A stretch of 64,000 bases of DNA from NCBI RefSeq assembly GCF_041435355.1, contig NZ_CP108442.1, positions 7,624,501-7,688,500 of the forward strand, given 5' to 3'. Of the stretch, positions 1 through 8,585 are shown piece by piece. Position 1 is the first letter of the stretch, and each line of letters opens with the position of its first letter. Made by a program: the position numbers and the translations under genes. A model generated the notes under the pieces. It searched no databases and was not told where the DNA came from. It saw only the letters and a list, made by a program, of their open reading frames with translations. Origin of the DNA: Streptomyces sp. NBC_01276. Its GTDB lineage: Bacteria; Actinomycetota; Actinomycetes; Streptomycetales; Streptomycetaceae.

Positions 1-326
1 TGGGCACCGAACTCGGCCGGGTCTGCTCGGAGCTGCTGGCCTTCTTCGCCTCGACGTACAGTCGCCTGTTCGGCATGCCCCACCCCCCGCTCCACGACCC
101 CGTCGCCGTGGCCCGGGTCATCGATCCGGCGATCGTCGGCGTCAAGGACGCGAACGTCACGGTCGAACTGCACGGCCGCTACACGCGCGGGGCCACGGTC
201 GTGGACCTCCACCGCTACCTGGACCGCCCCGTCAACGCGCGCGTCGCCGTGCACCTGGACGCCGAACGGTTCTGGGACCGCATGGTCACGGCCGTCGAGG
301 TCCTCGGCTCCCGCCGCACGACGTAG
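1..326 (+). CDS. Nucleoside hydrolase (IunH family), C-terminal part only
   Basis: The first complete codon is at base 3, and about 107 C-terminal residues are visible before the TAG stop. Inosine-uridine preferring nucleoside hydrolases cleave the N-glycosidic bond of nucleosides for salvage. The support is the segment around residue 25 of the visible part, PPLHDPVAVARVIDP, which matches the conserved C-terminal HDPxA block of the family (the His side of the active site), followed by the usual strand-rich end. The N-terminal DxDxxxDD calcium-binding motif lies outside the window, so catalytic competence cannot be judged. Confidence 0.75.
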   Translation, partial: GTELGRVCSELLAFFASTYSRLFGMPHPPLHDPVAVARVIDPAIVGVKDANVTVELHGRYTRGATVVDLHRYLDRPVNARVAVHLDAERFWDRMVTAVEVLGSRRTT

Positions 327-417
327 CGCCGGGACACGGCCGCGCCCCGCACGGGGCGGCGGGGTACGGCCGGACGGCCGCGCCGGGATCGGACCTGAGG
401 GCTTTCGCGCGGACCCC

Positions 418-448
418 TTGACCTGAAGCCCGGTCGAGGTTTTAGGCT
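418..448 (+). promoter_or_regulatory. MerR/SoxR-type promoter with 19-bp spacer
   Basis: A -35 box TTGACC (418-423) and a -10 box TAGGCT (443-448) are separated by 19 bp, longer than the 17 bp normal for vegetative promoters. The spacer region holds the imperfect palindrome ACCTGAAGCCCGGTCGAGGT (421-440). Overlong spacers filled by a dyad are the hallmark of promoters activated by MerR-family proteins, and the core CCTgAAG...tcGAGG resembles the SoxR box CCTCAAGTTAACTTGAGG (11 of 18 positions). It lies 40 bp upstream of the patatin gene start. No merR or soxR gene is in the window. Confidence 0.6.
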
Positions 449-488
449 CGACGCATTGATCATCATCTGGCGGCAGGGGGACGACACG

Positions 489-1358
489 GTGAATCTCGAT
501 ACCGGAGCCACGTTCGACCGGGCACTCGTACTGGGCCCGGGAGGGCTGGTGGGTACGGCATGGATGGCCGGGCTGGCCGCTGGACTCGGCCGCGAGGGGG
601 TGGACCTCGGGGACGCCGATCTGACCGTCGGCACGTCCGCCGGTGCCATCGTCGCCGCGATGCTGACCACCCGTCAGGACCTGGATCGGCTCGGCGTCCC
701 GGCGAGCCGGCCCGCTCCGGCGGCCCCGCGGCGCGCGGTGGACCCGGCCGTGATGGCTTCGGTGTTCGCCGTCCTCGGCGATGCCGCGCTGGAACGCGGG
801 GAGGCCCGGCGCCGGGTGGGCCGGATCGCGCTCGACCACGCCGACCCCGACGCCGAGGAGGCCCTGCTCGCGGGGCGCGGCGCCCTGATCGGCGCGAGCG
901 ACTGGCCGGACCGGCACTTCCTGGTCACGGCGGTGGACGCGGTCTCGGGCGAACCCGTCGTATGGGACCGCACGAGCGGCGTGCCGCTCGTGCACGCGGT
1001 GGCGGCGAGCAGCGCCTTCCCCGGGGCCGAACCGCCCGTCGGCATCCACGGGCGGCGGTACATGGACGGCGCCCTGCGCGCGGGGACGAACGCCGACCTG
1101 GCGGCCGGAGCCCGCGCACTGGTCGTCGTCGAACCGCTGGCGCACCTGTTCCCCGGCGAACCGCTGGAGCCGCAGTCGGCAGACGGTACGGGGCGGACCG
1201 TCGTGTCCGTCGCCCCCGGCCCGGACGCGGTCCGGGTGTTCGGCTCCGACCTGTACGACCGGGCCAACTGGGAACCGGCCTACCGGGCGGGCCTCGGCCA
1301 GGCGGCCGCCACCGCCGAACGGCTGCGCGCGGTGTGGGTGCGCGGACAACACGGCTAG
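489..1358 (+). CDS. Patatin-like phospholipase/acyl hydrolase
   Basis: This 289-residue cytosolic protein has the patatin Ser-Asp dyad layout. The oxyanion loop GPGG is at residues 16-19, the nucleophile elbow GTSAG puts the serine near residue 50, and a DGA motif puts the aspartate near residue 193. Patatins hydrolyse acyl esters of phospholipids or related lipids; the substrate here is unknown. GTG at 489 is preferred because AGGGGGA (475-481) sits 7 nt upstream; an in-frame TTG at 456 lacks a good ribosome site. It has no signal peptide or extra domain. The MerR/SoxR-type promoter just upstream suggests induction by redox-active compounds or another MerR-sensed signal. A hairpin follows the stop, so it is probably monocistronic. 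Confidence 0.85.
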   Translation: MNLDTGATFDRALVLGPGGLVGTAWMAGLAAGLGREGVDLGDADLTVGTSAGAIVAAMLTTRQDLDRLGVPASRPAPAAPRRAVDPAVMASVFAVLGDAALERGEARRRVGRIALDHADPDAEEALLAGRGALIGASDWPDRHFLVTAVDAVSGEPVVWDRTSGVPLVHAVAASSAFPGAEPPVGIHGRRYMDGALRAGTNADLAAGARALVVVEPLAHLFPGEPLEPQSADGTGRTVVSVAPGPDAVRVFGSDLYDRANWEPAYRAGLGQAAATAERLRAVWVRGQHG

Positions 1359-1369
1359 GCCGTTCCTCG

Positions 1370-1417
1370 GCGATCACCTCGCGGCCCGGACGTGAACGGC
1401 CGCGAGGTGGTGATCGC
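1370..1417 (+). terminator. Hairpin downstream of patatin gene
   Basis: GCGATCACCTCGCGGCC (1370-1386) pairs with 1398-1417 apart from a 3-nt bulge, with an 11-nt loop, starting 11 bp after the stop codon. There is no U-run, as is usual in Streptomyces. The rest of the gap to 1682 (about 265 bp) holds no gene I can support and no clear promoter motif. Confidence 0.55.
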
Positions 1418-1682
1418 GAATCTGGTGGGCACCTGTGGGGGGTGGTCACAATCGACCGGTGCGAGTCACCGCCCTGGTGGTACTGATGGGCGTCAGTCAG
1501 AGGGCGGTTGTTCCTGCTCGCGCCGCGCAGTGTTCGCGAGCGGATCGGCCGGACCCCGCTGACCGGATTGGCCCCGGGGCGTAAGCCCGTGGGCTGATGT
1601 TGCGCGAGAGGGGTACGTGACAGGGTCGCCCTGTGCCCACGGAATGGCCGTTGCGGCACGGTTGACGATAGGGGGAGGGCTC

Positions 1683-2909
1683 TTGATCACTACGCCGTTC
1701 ATCAGCCGGAAGGGCATGACGCGCCGCAGCATGCTGGGAGCCGCGCTGGCCGCCGGGACCGCCGTGCCGCTTGCCGCCGGTGCCGGCCGCGCGTGGGCCG
1801 CCCCGGCCGCCCCCGCCGCTGACCCGGCTGCGGCGCGGCTCACGCTGCCCGTGCCGACCGGGCCGTATCCGGTCGGTACGGTCCAGCTCCACCTCGTCGA
1901 CCGGTCGCGTCCGGACGACATCGCGGGCCCAGGGCACTTCCGCGAGCTGATGGCCACCGTCTGGTACCCCGCCCGTGACGTCGCGCGGTACCCGGTGGCG
2001 CCCTGGATGCCGACCGGCGCGTTCCAGGCGTTCCTCGCCGACGTCGGGTTCAGTGATCTGGCCCCACTGGGGCCGCTCACCGTCGGCCGCGTGGGTGCTC
2101 CGGTGCGGCGAACGGGCCGACGGCTGCCCGTCGTCGTGTTCTCCCACGGCGCGCACAGCCACCAGGGCGACCACACCGTCATGGTCCAAGAGCTCGCCAG
2201 CCACGGATACGCGGCCGTGACGATAGCTCACCAGTACGACACCTACACCGAGTTCCCCGACGGCAGGCTCGCCGTCCCGCTCCGCGACAGGCCGGCACCG
2301 ACGCTGCCCGGGGACTTCGCCGCCGACGTGCGCTTCGTCCTCGACTGTGTCGAGCAGCTCGCCGCCGGGCGCAATCCCGATGTCGACCACAGGGAGCTGC
2401 CGGCCGGGCTGCTCGGCTCCCTCGACCCGCGGCGCATGGGCGCGTTCGGCTGGTCGAAGGGCGGGACGGCCACCGCCTGCGCCACGCTCGCGGACGAGCG
2501 CATCCGGGCCGGGCTCAGCCTCGACGGCCCGATGCAGATGAACCCGCCACTGGCCGGCGACTTGGACCGGCCCTTCATGATGATGTCCGCCGCGTTCACC
2601 TGGGCCACGACTCCCGAGGCCGCAGCCTTCTGGTCGCACCTGCGCGGCTGGCGGCTGAACATCGAGGCCCAGGGCGCCGTCCACATCTCGTACGGCGACA
2701 ACGAGGCGCTGTTCCCCCAGGTGGCGAAGCTGTACGGGTGGAGCGGACGGCAGCTTCAGGACGTGATCGGCACCCTCGATCCCGACCAGGCGGTGAAGAT
2801 CCAGCAGGCGTTCCCGCTCGCGTTCTTCGACGAGCACCTGCGCCACCAGCGGCGGCACCTACTCGATGGGCCGTCCCCTGCCTTCCCGGCGGTGACGTTC
2901 CTCCCCTGA
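1683..2909 (+). CDS. Tat-exported alpha/beta hydrolase, PAF-acetylhydrolase-like lipase
   Basis: This protein of about 408 residues is probably a secreted ester or lipid hydrolase. Its Tat signal carries TRRSMLGAALAAG (RR at residues 14-15) and an Ala-rich stretch ending near AWAAPAAP. The catalytic domain shows the oxyanion segment VVVFSHGAHSHQGDH, the nucleophile elbow GWSKGG (Ser about 258) and a later VHISYGD segment that may carry the His. This order fits the platelet-activating-factor acetylhydrolase/dienelactone-hydrolase group. TTG at 1683 is chosen because AGGGGGAGGG lies just upstream; ATG 1716 is an alternative that keeps the RR motif but has a ribosome site too close to it. It converges on a membrane-protein gene across a palindromic terminator. 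Confidence 0.8.
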   Translation: MITTPFISRKGMTRRSMLGAALAAGTAVPLAAGAGRAWAAPAAPAADPAAARLTLPVPTGPYPVGTVQLHLVDRSRPDDIAGPGHFRELMATVWYPARDVARYPVAPWMPTGAFQAFLADVGFSDLAPLGPLTVGRVGAPVRRTGRRLPVVVFSHGAHSHQGDHTVMVQELASHGYAAVTIAHQYDTYTEFPDGRLAVPLRDRPAPTLPGDFAADVRFVLDCVEQLAAGRNPDVDHRELPAGLLGSLDPRRMGAFGWSKGGTATACATLADERIRAGLSLDGPMQMNPPLAGDLDRPFMMMSAAFTWATTPEAAAFWSHLRGWRLNIEAQGAVHISYGDNEALFPQVAKLYGWSGRQLQDVIGTLDPDQAVKIQQAFPLAFFDEHLRHQRRHLLDGPSPAFPAVTFLP

Positions 2910-2947
2910 GCGCTCGGGGGACGGCACCAGTGGGCAGGAGCGAGGTG

Positions 2948-2973
2948 GGTCCGGGACCCATGGGTCCCGGACC
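2948..2973. terminator. Bidirectional terminator (perfect 26-bp palindrome)
   Basis: Bases 2948-2973 are a perfect palindrome centred on CCATGG between two convergent genes, 38 bp after the hydrolase stop and 10 bp before the end of the minus-strand membrane-protein gene. It can fold as a GC-rich hairpin from either strand. Confidence 0.6.
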
Positions 2974-2983
2974 GATCGGCGGG

Positions 2984-3430
2984 CTAACATCCGTCGCCGA
3001 GGTTGATCCCCGCCGCGGCGGCCGAGTGCACGGCCCAGAGCTGGATCAGCTCCATCGGGATGGCCGGGACGCTGAACCACACGGTGGTGCCGGCGAGCAG
3101 TCCGGGCCAGGTCTGTCCGAGTCGGAGGCCGTACCGGCCGCGCAGTCGCCTCGCGAGGAGCACGCACACCGCCACCGCTGCCACGCCGAGGGCCGCTCCG
3201 GCCCAGCCTGCGGCGTACTCCGTCGTCGGGAAGGGCAGGTGCCGGCAGGCTTCCCGCTGCCGGTCGGCCCACTCGTGCTGTATCTCCTGCGTGTGCAGGG
3301 AGGTTGCCACCCCGGCCGCGATCAGGAGCGGCACCATGACTGCCGCCGTCACGGTGCCGAGGGTGACGGCGCACCGGCTTGCGGGGTGGTCGCTCGTGGC
3401 GGGGGACGGGGAGGTTGGGGTGGTGGCCAT
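2984..3430 (-). CDS. Small three-helix membrane protein, unknown function
   Basis: This 148-residue protein is not recognised. Three hydrophobic segments are visible: about residues 20-45 (LGTVTAAVMVPLLIAAGVA), 75-98 (WAGAALGVAAVAVCVLLA) and 112-140 (GLLAGTTVWFSVPAIPMELI). A short Pro/Ser/Thr N-terminus probably lies in the cytosol. The frame stays open well upstream, so a longer product from ATG 3628 (about 214 residues) is possible. Neither start has a strong ribosome site, and 3430 is chosen because the conserved-looking membrane part begins there. The gene stands alone, convergent with the lipase-like gene. Confidence 0.55.
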   Translation of the reverse strand: MATTPTSPSPATSDHPASRCAVTLGTVTAAVMVPLLIAAGVATSLHTQEIQHEWADRQREACRHLPFPTTEYAAGWAGAALGVAAVAVCVLLARRLRGRYGLRLGQTWPGLLAGTTVWFSVPAIPMELIQLWAVHSAAAAGINLGDGC

Positions 3431-4221
3431 CAGTGCCCATCCGGTTCCGGTCGCACACCGCTTCAACGCCGAGGCGGAGGCCCAGCCGTGGTGCGCTTCG
3501 GCCGCCGTATCGCTCGAATCAAGAGACTTGCGGAGGTTCGCCAGTGCCCTTCGCGGCGGCCGACTCTGCACTTCCGCCCTCTGCCGCACGTAGTACGTCT
3601 TGATATCTGCGTCCACGAAATCCCTCATGAGCGGTTTTGAGGAACACCCTAACCTCGACTGCGTGTTCAGTTCACCGGCGACGGGACGGAGCCTCATCCC
3701 GATCGGTGGACACGTCGACCGGTCGGGGAACCCGTGCGCAGGGCTTCCCGCCCGACATGAGGGTGAGCAGTCAACGAAACGCACATCGCATGCCCGTCAG
3801 AGACCCACCCGCCAGAGACCCGTACGGCTCCACTGCATCCACGGCCCGCGAGAAGTCGCACCACCACCTCGTCGGACCACTCCTCCCGCCACACCGTCGG
3901 CCGCCGTCGGGGTCGATGAAGCCGCATCCCTGCGGGGCAGGTGCTTCCTCGGCAGCCCGCCAGGACAAGGCGACCACCCTGCGCCGACGCGGCGCACCCC
4001 GGCGGCCGGCCTGGCCGCATGAGGCCAGGCACCTCCGTGCCACCCCGAACCTCTGGAACACCCCCGGGCCCGGACGACATGATCCTCTCAACGGCGCAGC
4101 AGTGGAGCGCCGGGGGGAACCGGGCCGGCGCCGATGGGCGCGCACCTGGAGCGCCACGTCATCACGGGTCAGTGCCCTGCGCACACGTGGCCCGTCTGCG
4201 TCCGAAATATGGGGGATTGTC
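3431..4221. other. Long intergenic region upstream of rpf-like gene
   Basis: About 790 bp without a convincing gene. Frames open here lack start context and family resemblance. Rpf genes of Streptomyces often have long leaders with a c-di-AMP (ydaO) riboswitch. I see a GC-rich stretch around 4110-4140 with a GGGGGGAACC segment but not the conserved elements needed to call one. The rpf-like gene's ribosome site GGGGGA is at 4211-4216. Confidence 0.4.
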
Positions 4222-5517
4222 ATGTCTGTTCGCCGTCGACTGACCACGCTCGCGTCGGTCACCGCCACCGTGGCCGTCAGCTCGTCCGTGCTGCTGTCCC
4301 TGGGCACCGTCCCGGCCTCCGCCGCCAGCGTGGCGACCTGGGACAAGGTCGCCCAGTGCGAGAGCTCCGGCAACTGGGGCATCAACACCGGCAACGGCTA
4401 CTACGGCGGCCTGCAGTTCTCGGCGTCGACCTGGCGGGCCTACGGGGGTACGGCCTACGCGGCCTACGCCCACCAGGCCACCAAGAAGCAGCAGATCCTG
4501 ATAGGCGAGAAGGTCCTCGCCGGACAGGGCCCGGGCGCTTGGCCGAGCTGCGGCCGCCTCGCCGGACTCGGCAGCGACCACGCCGACCCCTACCCGGACG
4601 CGCCGACCCCGCCGGCCCCCGCGCAGTCGTGGAAGGCGCAGGTGCTGATCGGCTCCGGCAACGGCATCTACCACGCCACCCGCTTCGACAACGGCACCTG
4701 GACCCGCTTCGGGGACGTCGACAGCCAGGCGAGCGCCGTCCCTGGTGGGGTGCGCACCATCGCCGAGGCGGGCATCAACGGCGACACCCACGTCCTGGCC
4801 GTGAGCAACGAGGGCAGGCTGTACCACACCATCCGCAACGCGGACCGCACCTGGGGAGCCTTCGGGGACGTCCACGCGGCCGCCGGCGCGCTGCCCAACG
4901 TGACGCAGGTGGCGGCCGTTTCGTCGGGTACGGAGCTCCAGGTCGTGGTGGTGGCGGACGGGAAGGTCTACCACACGGTCCGCCGCGCGAACGGGACGTG
5001 GGCGCCGTTCGGGGCCGTCGGGAACCCGGGCGGGGCGCCGGTGACGAAGGTGGCGGTCTCCCAGACGGGCACCGACACCCAGGTGGTCGCGGTCTCGGGC
5101 GGCTCCCTCTTCCACACGGTCCGGCACGCCGACGGGACCTGGACGACCTGGGGCAACGCCTCCGCCGAGACCGGGGTTTCCGGCGTCGATGACGTGGCCG
5201 TGGCCGGTACCGGTGGTGACCTCCAGCTGGTGGTCACCACCGAGGGTGGCGCCAAGCGCTACCACGGGGCGCGCTTCGCCGGCGGCCAGTGGGTCCTGAA
5301 CGACCTCTCCGCCGTCGTCCCGGCCGGCGTCACCGTCACGGACGTCGCCGCCGCGGCCGTCGACAACGAACTCCAGGCCGCCTTCGTCACCACCGACGGC
5401 CGCGTCCTGCACACCCTCCGCCACACCGACGGGACCTGGACGGGCGCCGCCCCCATGGACCTGAACGGCGTCGGCGGCGACCACACCGGCGTGTCCATCA
5501 CCGCCACCTTCAACTGA
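4222..5517 (+). CDS. Secreted Rpf-like lysozyme domain fused to a six-repeat domain
   Basis: This 431-residue exported cell-wall enzyme has a signal peptide at residues 1-34 ending PASAAS. The resuscitation-promoting-factor domain follows at about 36-115: WDKVAQCESSGNWGINTGN carries the catalytic glutamate (Glu47) of this lysozyme-like fold, and two Cys (46 and in WPSCG) can form the family disulfide. A Pro-rich linker (about 122-135) leads to about 295 residues built of six repeats of roughly 49 residues with the signature LYHTxRxADGTWxxFGDV. This fits a beta-propeller that probably binds glycan or wall polymer (inference). The same C-terminal domain ends the next two genes, 47 and 64 bp apart, so the three likely form one operon. 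ATG 4222 has GGGGGA 5 nt upstream. Confidence 0.85.
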   Translation: MSVRRRLTTLASVTATVAVSSSVLLSLGTVPASAASVATWDKVAQCESSGNWGINTGNGYYGGLQFSASTWRAYGGTAYAAYAHQATKKQQILIGEKVLAGQGPGAWPSCGRLAGLGSDHADPYPDAPTPPAPAQSWKAQVLIGSGNGIYHATRFDNGTWTRFGDVDSQASAVPGGVRTIAEAGINGDTHVLAVSNEGRLYHTIRNADRTWGAFGDVHAAAGALPNVTQVAAVSSGTELQVVVVADGKVYHTVRRANGTWAPFGAVGNPGGAPVTKVAVSQTGTDTQVVAVSGGSLFHTVRHADGTWTTWGNASAETGVSGVDDVAVAGTGGDLQLVVTTEGGAKRYHGARFAGGQWVLNDLSAVVPAGVTVTDVAAAAVDNELQAAFVTTDGRVLHTLRHTDGTWTGAAPMDLNGVGGDHTGVSITATFN

Positions 5518-5564
5518 CCAGCGCACGACACCCGCGACACCCCTGACACATCCGAGGAGCCACC

Positions 5565-7028
5565 ATGTCCACCATCACCCGTCGTGCGCTGACCTCCGCC
5601 ACCGGCCTCGCCCTGGCCGCCTCCGGCCTGGTCGCCTTCGCCGCCTCCCCGTCCTACGCCGCGGGGCCCGCCTACGAGATGCCCTTCAGCTGCAACCAGG
5701 CCTGGCTGGGCAACACGTACAGCGGCCACAGCCCGTCGATCCAGTCCATCGACTGGACGCACGGCAGCACCACCGCCAACCAGCCCGTGCTCGCCAGCGC
5801 CGACGGCGTCGTCAGCACCGCCACCACCCTCACCAACCCGGACGGCTCGTACCGCAGTTACGGCAAATACGTGGTCATCGACCACGGCAACGGCTCGACG
5901 ACCCTGTACGCCCACCTCAACGGCTACGACGTCAGCGCCGGAACCCGCGTCGTACGCGGCCAGAAGATCGGCATAGTGGGCAGCACCGGCAACTCCTCCG
6001 GGGCCCACCTGCACTACGAGCAGCGCTACAACGGCACCGTCAAGCAGTCCGTCTTCGACGGCGCCCCCTTCCAGATGGGCTCGACGCTCACCAGCCGCAA
6101 CTGCTCCGACACCACGACCCCGCCGGCTCCGACCGGCCAGTGGCGGGCGCAGGTCGTGGTCGAGTCCGGCGGCGGGCTCTACCACGCGGTCCGCAACGCG
6201 GACCGCACCTGGACCGGCTTCGGCGACGTCCAGGGCGTCACCGGCGAGGTTCCCGGCGGGGTGCGCACCACCGCCGAGGCGGGCATCAACGGCGACACGC
6301 ACGTCCTCGCCGTGACCAACGAGGGCAAGCTCTACCACTCCATCCGCTTCGCCGACCGTTCCTGGTCGGACTTCGGCGACGTGTCCGGCGAGGCGGGAAC
6401 ACTCGGCAACATCACCCAGGTGGCGGCGGTCTCCTCGGGCACCGAGGTGCAGGTCGTGGTGGTGGCGGACGGGAAGGTCTACCACACGGTCCGCCGCGCC
6501 AACGGGACCTGGGCGCCGTTCAGCGCGGTCGGCAACCCGGGCGGGGCCCCCGTGACCAAGGTGGCCCTGTCCCAGACCGGCACCGACACCCAGGTCGTAG
6601 CCGTCTCGAACGGCTCCCTCTTCCACACGGTCCGGCACGCCGACGGTACCTGGACGACCTGGGGCAACGCCTCCGCCGAGACCGGGGTTTCCGGCGTCGA
6701 CGACGTGGCCGTGGCCGGTACCGGTGGTGACCTCCAGCTGCTGGTGACCACCGAGGGTGGCGCCAAGCGCTACCACGGGGCCCGTTTCGCCAGCGGCCAG
6801 TGGGTGATGAACGACCTCTCCGCGGTGGTCCCGGCCGGCGTGACGGTCACGGACGTGGCGGCCGCGCAGGTGAACAACGAACTCCAGGCGGCCTTCGTGA
6901 CCACCGACGGGCGGGTTCTCCACACGATCCGCGCCGTGAACGGCACCTGGTCGCCGGCCGCCCCGGTCGACCTGACGGGCGTCGGCGGCACCCGCACCGG
7001 CGTCTCCATCACCGGCACCTACAACTGA
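5565..7028 (+). CDS. Secreted M23 (LytM) endopeptidase with the shared six-repeat domain
   Basis: This 487-residue protein is exported by a signal peptide ending near SPSYAAG. The zinc peptidase domain spans about residues 36-175. The first metal motif is His55...Asp63 in HSPSIQSIDW, and the second is the HxH motif GAHLHYE (His148/His150). M23 enzymes cut peptidoglycan cross-bridges or stem peptides. After a TTPPAPTGQW linker come the same six repeats as in the upstream gene. The last 281 bp are identical, base for base, to the end of the next gene, showing recent sequence exchange. Ribosome site AGGAG lies at 5554-5558. Confidence 0.87.
   Translation: MSTITRRALTSATGLALAASGLVAFAASPSYAAGPAYEMPFSCNQAWLGNTYSGHSPSIQSIDWTHGSTTANQPVLASADGVVSTATTLTNPDGSYRSYGKYVVIDHGNGSTTLYAHLNGYDVSAGTRVVRGQKIGIVGSTGNSSGAHLHYEQRYNGTVKQSVFDGAPFQMGSTLTSRNCSDTTTPPAPTGQWRAQVVVESGGGLYHAVRNADRTWTGFGDVQGVTGEVPGGVRTTAEAGINGDTHVLAVTNEGKLYHSIRFADRSWSDFGDVSGEAGTLGNITQVAAVSSGTEVQVVVVADGKVYHTVRRANGTWAPFSAVGNPGGAPVTKVALSQTGTDTQVVAVSNGSLFHTVRHADGTWTTWGNASAETGVSGVDDVAVAGTGGDLQLLVTTEGGAKRYHGARFASGQWVMNDLSAVVPAGVTVTDVAAAQVNNELQAAFVTTDGRVLHTIRAVNGTWSPAAPVDLTGVGGTRTGVSITGTYN
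6748..7028 (+). repeat. 281-bp exact repeat, copy 1 (second copy 8279-8559)
   Basis: Every base of 6748-7028 equals 8279-8559, including stop codons. It encodes the last repeats of the M23 and CHAP proteins. The rest of the domain is similar but not identical, so this is a conversion tract rather than simple old duplication. Confidence 0.9.
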
Positions 7029-7092
7029 CGCGGCACCAGCACCCCGCCCCCCTTCTTCTTCCGGACTTCCTTCCACAAAGGACACCCACCCC

Positions 7093-8559
7093 ATGTTCAA
7101 GACCCCGAAGTCGGCCCGCGTCCGTTCCTTCCTGCTCGCCACCGCCCTTCTCGCCCCGGTGCTGGGGATGGCCTCGGCGGCACCCGCCGCGGCGGACGCC
7201 CCCTCGGTCGCCGACATAGCCCGCTCGCAGGTCGGCAACGACTGCACCCCCTACTACGGCTGCATCTACCCGAACGCCTGGTGCGCGGAGTTCTCCCGCT
7301 GGGTCTGGAAGCAGGCCGGCGCCAACACCTCGGGCCTCAACGCGGCAGCCGCCTCCTTCTACAGCTACGGCCAGCGCAACGGCACGCTCCACACCAGCGG
7401 CCCCCAGGTGGGCGACGCCGTCCTGTGGGACGACGACGGTTCGGTCAGCGGAGAGGCCAACCACGTCAGCCTCGTGGTCGCGGTCTCCTCCGACGGCTCG
7501 CAGATCCAGACCGTCGGCGGCAACGAGAGCCACAGGGTCTCCGCCAAGGGCTGGTTCAACTGGCGTACGTACGTCAACCCGGGCGCGGGCCGTGCCCTCG
7601 CCTTCGTCTCCCCGGTCGGTGTCCCCGGCACCCCGCCCCCGAACACGACCCCGCCGGCTCCGACCGGCCAGTGGCGGGCGCAGGTCGCGGTCGAGTCCGG
7701 CGGCGGGCTCTACCACGCGGTCCGCCAGGCGGACCGTACCTGGACCGGCTTCGGCGACGTGCAGGACGTGGCCGGCGAGGTTCCGGGCGGGGTGCGCACC
7801 ACCGCCGAGGCGGGCATCAACGGCACCACGCACGTCTTCGCGGTCAACAACGAGGGCAAGCTGTACCACACCGTCCGGCTGGCGGACGGGACCTGGGCGG
7901 GCTTCGGCGACGTGCACGGTGAGGCCGGCCCGCTCGGCAACATCACGCAGGTGGCGGCGGTCTCCTCCGGTACCGAGGTGCAGGCCGTCGTGGTGGCGGA
8001 CGGGAAGGTCTACCACACGGTCCGCCACGCCGATGGGACGTGGGCGCCGTTCGGGGCCGTCGGGAACCCGGGCGGGGCGCCGGTGACGAAGGTGGCGGTC
8101 TCCCAGACGGGCACCGACACCCAGGTGGTCGCGGTCTCGGGCGGCTCCCTCTTCCACACGGTCCGGCACGCCGACGGTACCTGGACGACCTGGGGCAACG
8201 CCTCCGCCGAGACCGGGGTTTCCGGCGTCGACGACGTGGCCGTGGCCGGTACCGGTGGTGACCTCCAGCTGGTGGTCACCACCGAGGGTGGCGCCAAGCG
8301 CTACCACGGGGCCCGTTTCGCCAGCGGCCAGTGGGTGATGAACGACCTCTCCGCGGTGGTCCCGGCCGGCGTGACGGTCACGGACGTGGCGGCCGCGCAG
8401 GTGAACAACGAACTCCAGGCGGCCTTCGTGACCACCGACGGGCGGGTTCTCCACACGATCCGCGCCGTGAACGGCACCTGGTCGCCGGCCGCCCCGGTCG
8501 ACCTGACGGGCGTCGGCGGCACCCGCACCGGCGTCTCCATCACCGGCACCTACAACTGA
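7093..8559 (+). CDS. Secreted CHAP-domain amidase/endopeptidase with the shared six-repeat domain
   Basis: This 488-residue protein has a signal peptide ending around AAPAAADA. The CHAP domain (about 37-170) has the catalytic Cys64 in NAWCAEFSRW, His124 in EANHVSLVV and a GGNES segment, as in peptidoglycan amidases and endopeptidases. A TTPPAPTGQW linker precedes the six LYHTVRxADGTW repeats common to all three genes. The three encoded enzymes would attack glycan strand (Rpf-like), peptide cross-link (M23) and amide or peptide bonds (CHAP), so together they look like a wall-remodelling set targeted by one binding domain. AAAGGA (7077-7082) is the ribosome site, and a hairpin terminator follows. 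Confidence 0.85.
   Translation: MFKTPKSARVRSFLLATALLAPVLGMASAAPAAADAPSVADIARSQVGNDCTPYYGCIYPNAWCAEFSRWVWKQAGANTSGLNAAAASFYSYGQRNGTLHTSGPQVGDAVLWDDDGSVSGEANHVSLVVAVSSDGSQIQTVGGNESHRVSAKGWFNWRTYVNPGAGRALAFVSPVGVPGTPPPNTTPPAPTGQWRAQVAVESGGGLYHAVRQADRTWTGFGDVQDVAGEVPGGVRTTAEAGINGTTHVFAVNNEGKLYHTVRLADGTWAGFGDVHGEAGPLGNITQVAAVSSGTEVQAVVVADGKVYHTVRHADGTWAPFGAVGNPGGAPVTKVAVSQTGTDTQVVAVSGGSLFHTVRHADGTWTTWGNASAETGVSGVDDVAVAGTGGDLQLVVTTEGGAKRYHGARFASGQWVMNDLSAVVPAGVTVTDVAAAQVNNELQAAFVTTDGRVLHTIRAVNGTWSPAAPVDLTGVGGTRTGVSITGTYN
8279..8559 (+). repeat. 281-bp exact repeat, copy 2
   Basis: Identical to 6748-7028. Just upstream, 8035-8177 is identical instead to 4993-5135 of the first gene (143 bp), so this third gene is a mosaic of the other two. 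Confidence 0.9.
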
Positions 8560-8585
8560 TCCGGTACCGCTGATCCGGACCGACC

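Noticed and set aside
1418..1682. Short frames between the patatin and lipase genes
   Set aside because: No ribosome sites or conserved motifs; third-position GC pattern is not gene-like.
3785..4221. Possible ydaO (c-di-AMP) riboswitch in the leader of the rpf-like gene
   Set aside because: Length and gene context fit, and a GGGGGGAACC segment is present near 4118, but the other conserved blocks of the motif are not visible. A covariance-model search (Rfam ydaO-yuaA) would decide.
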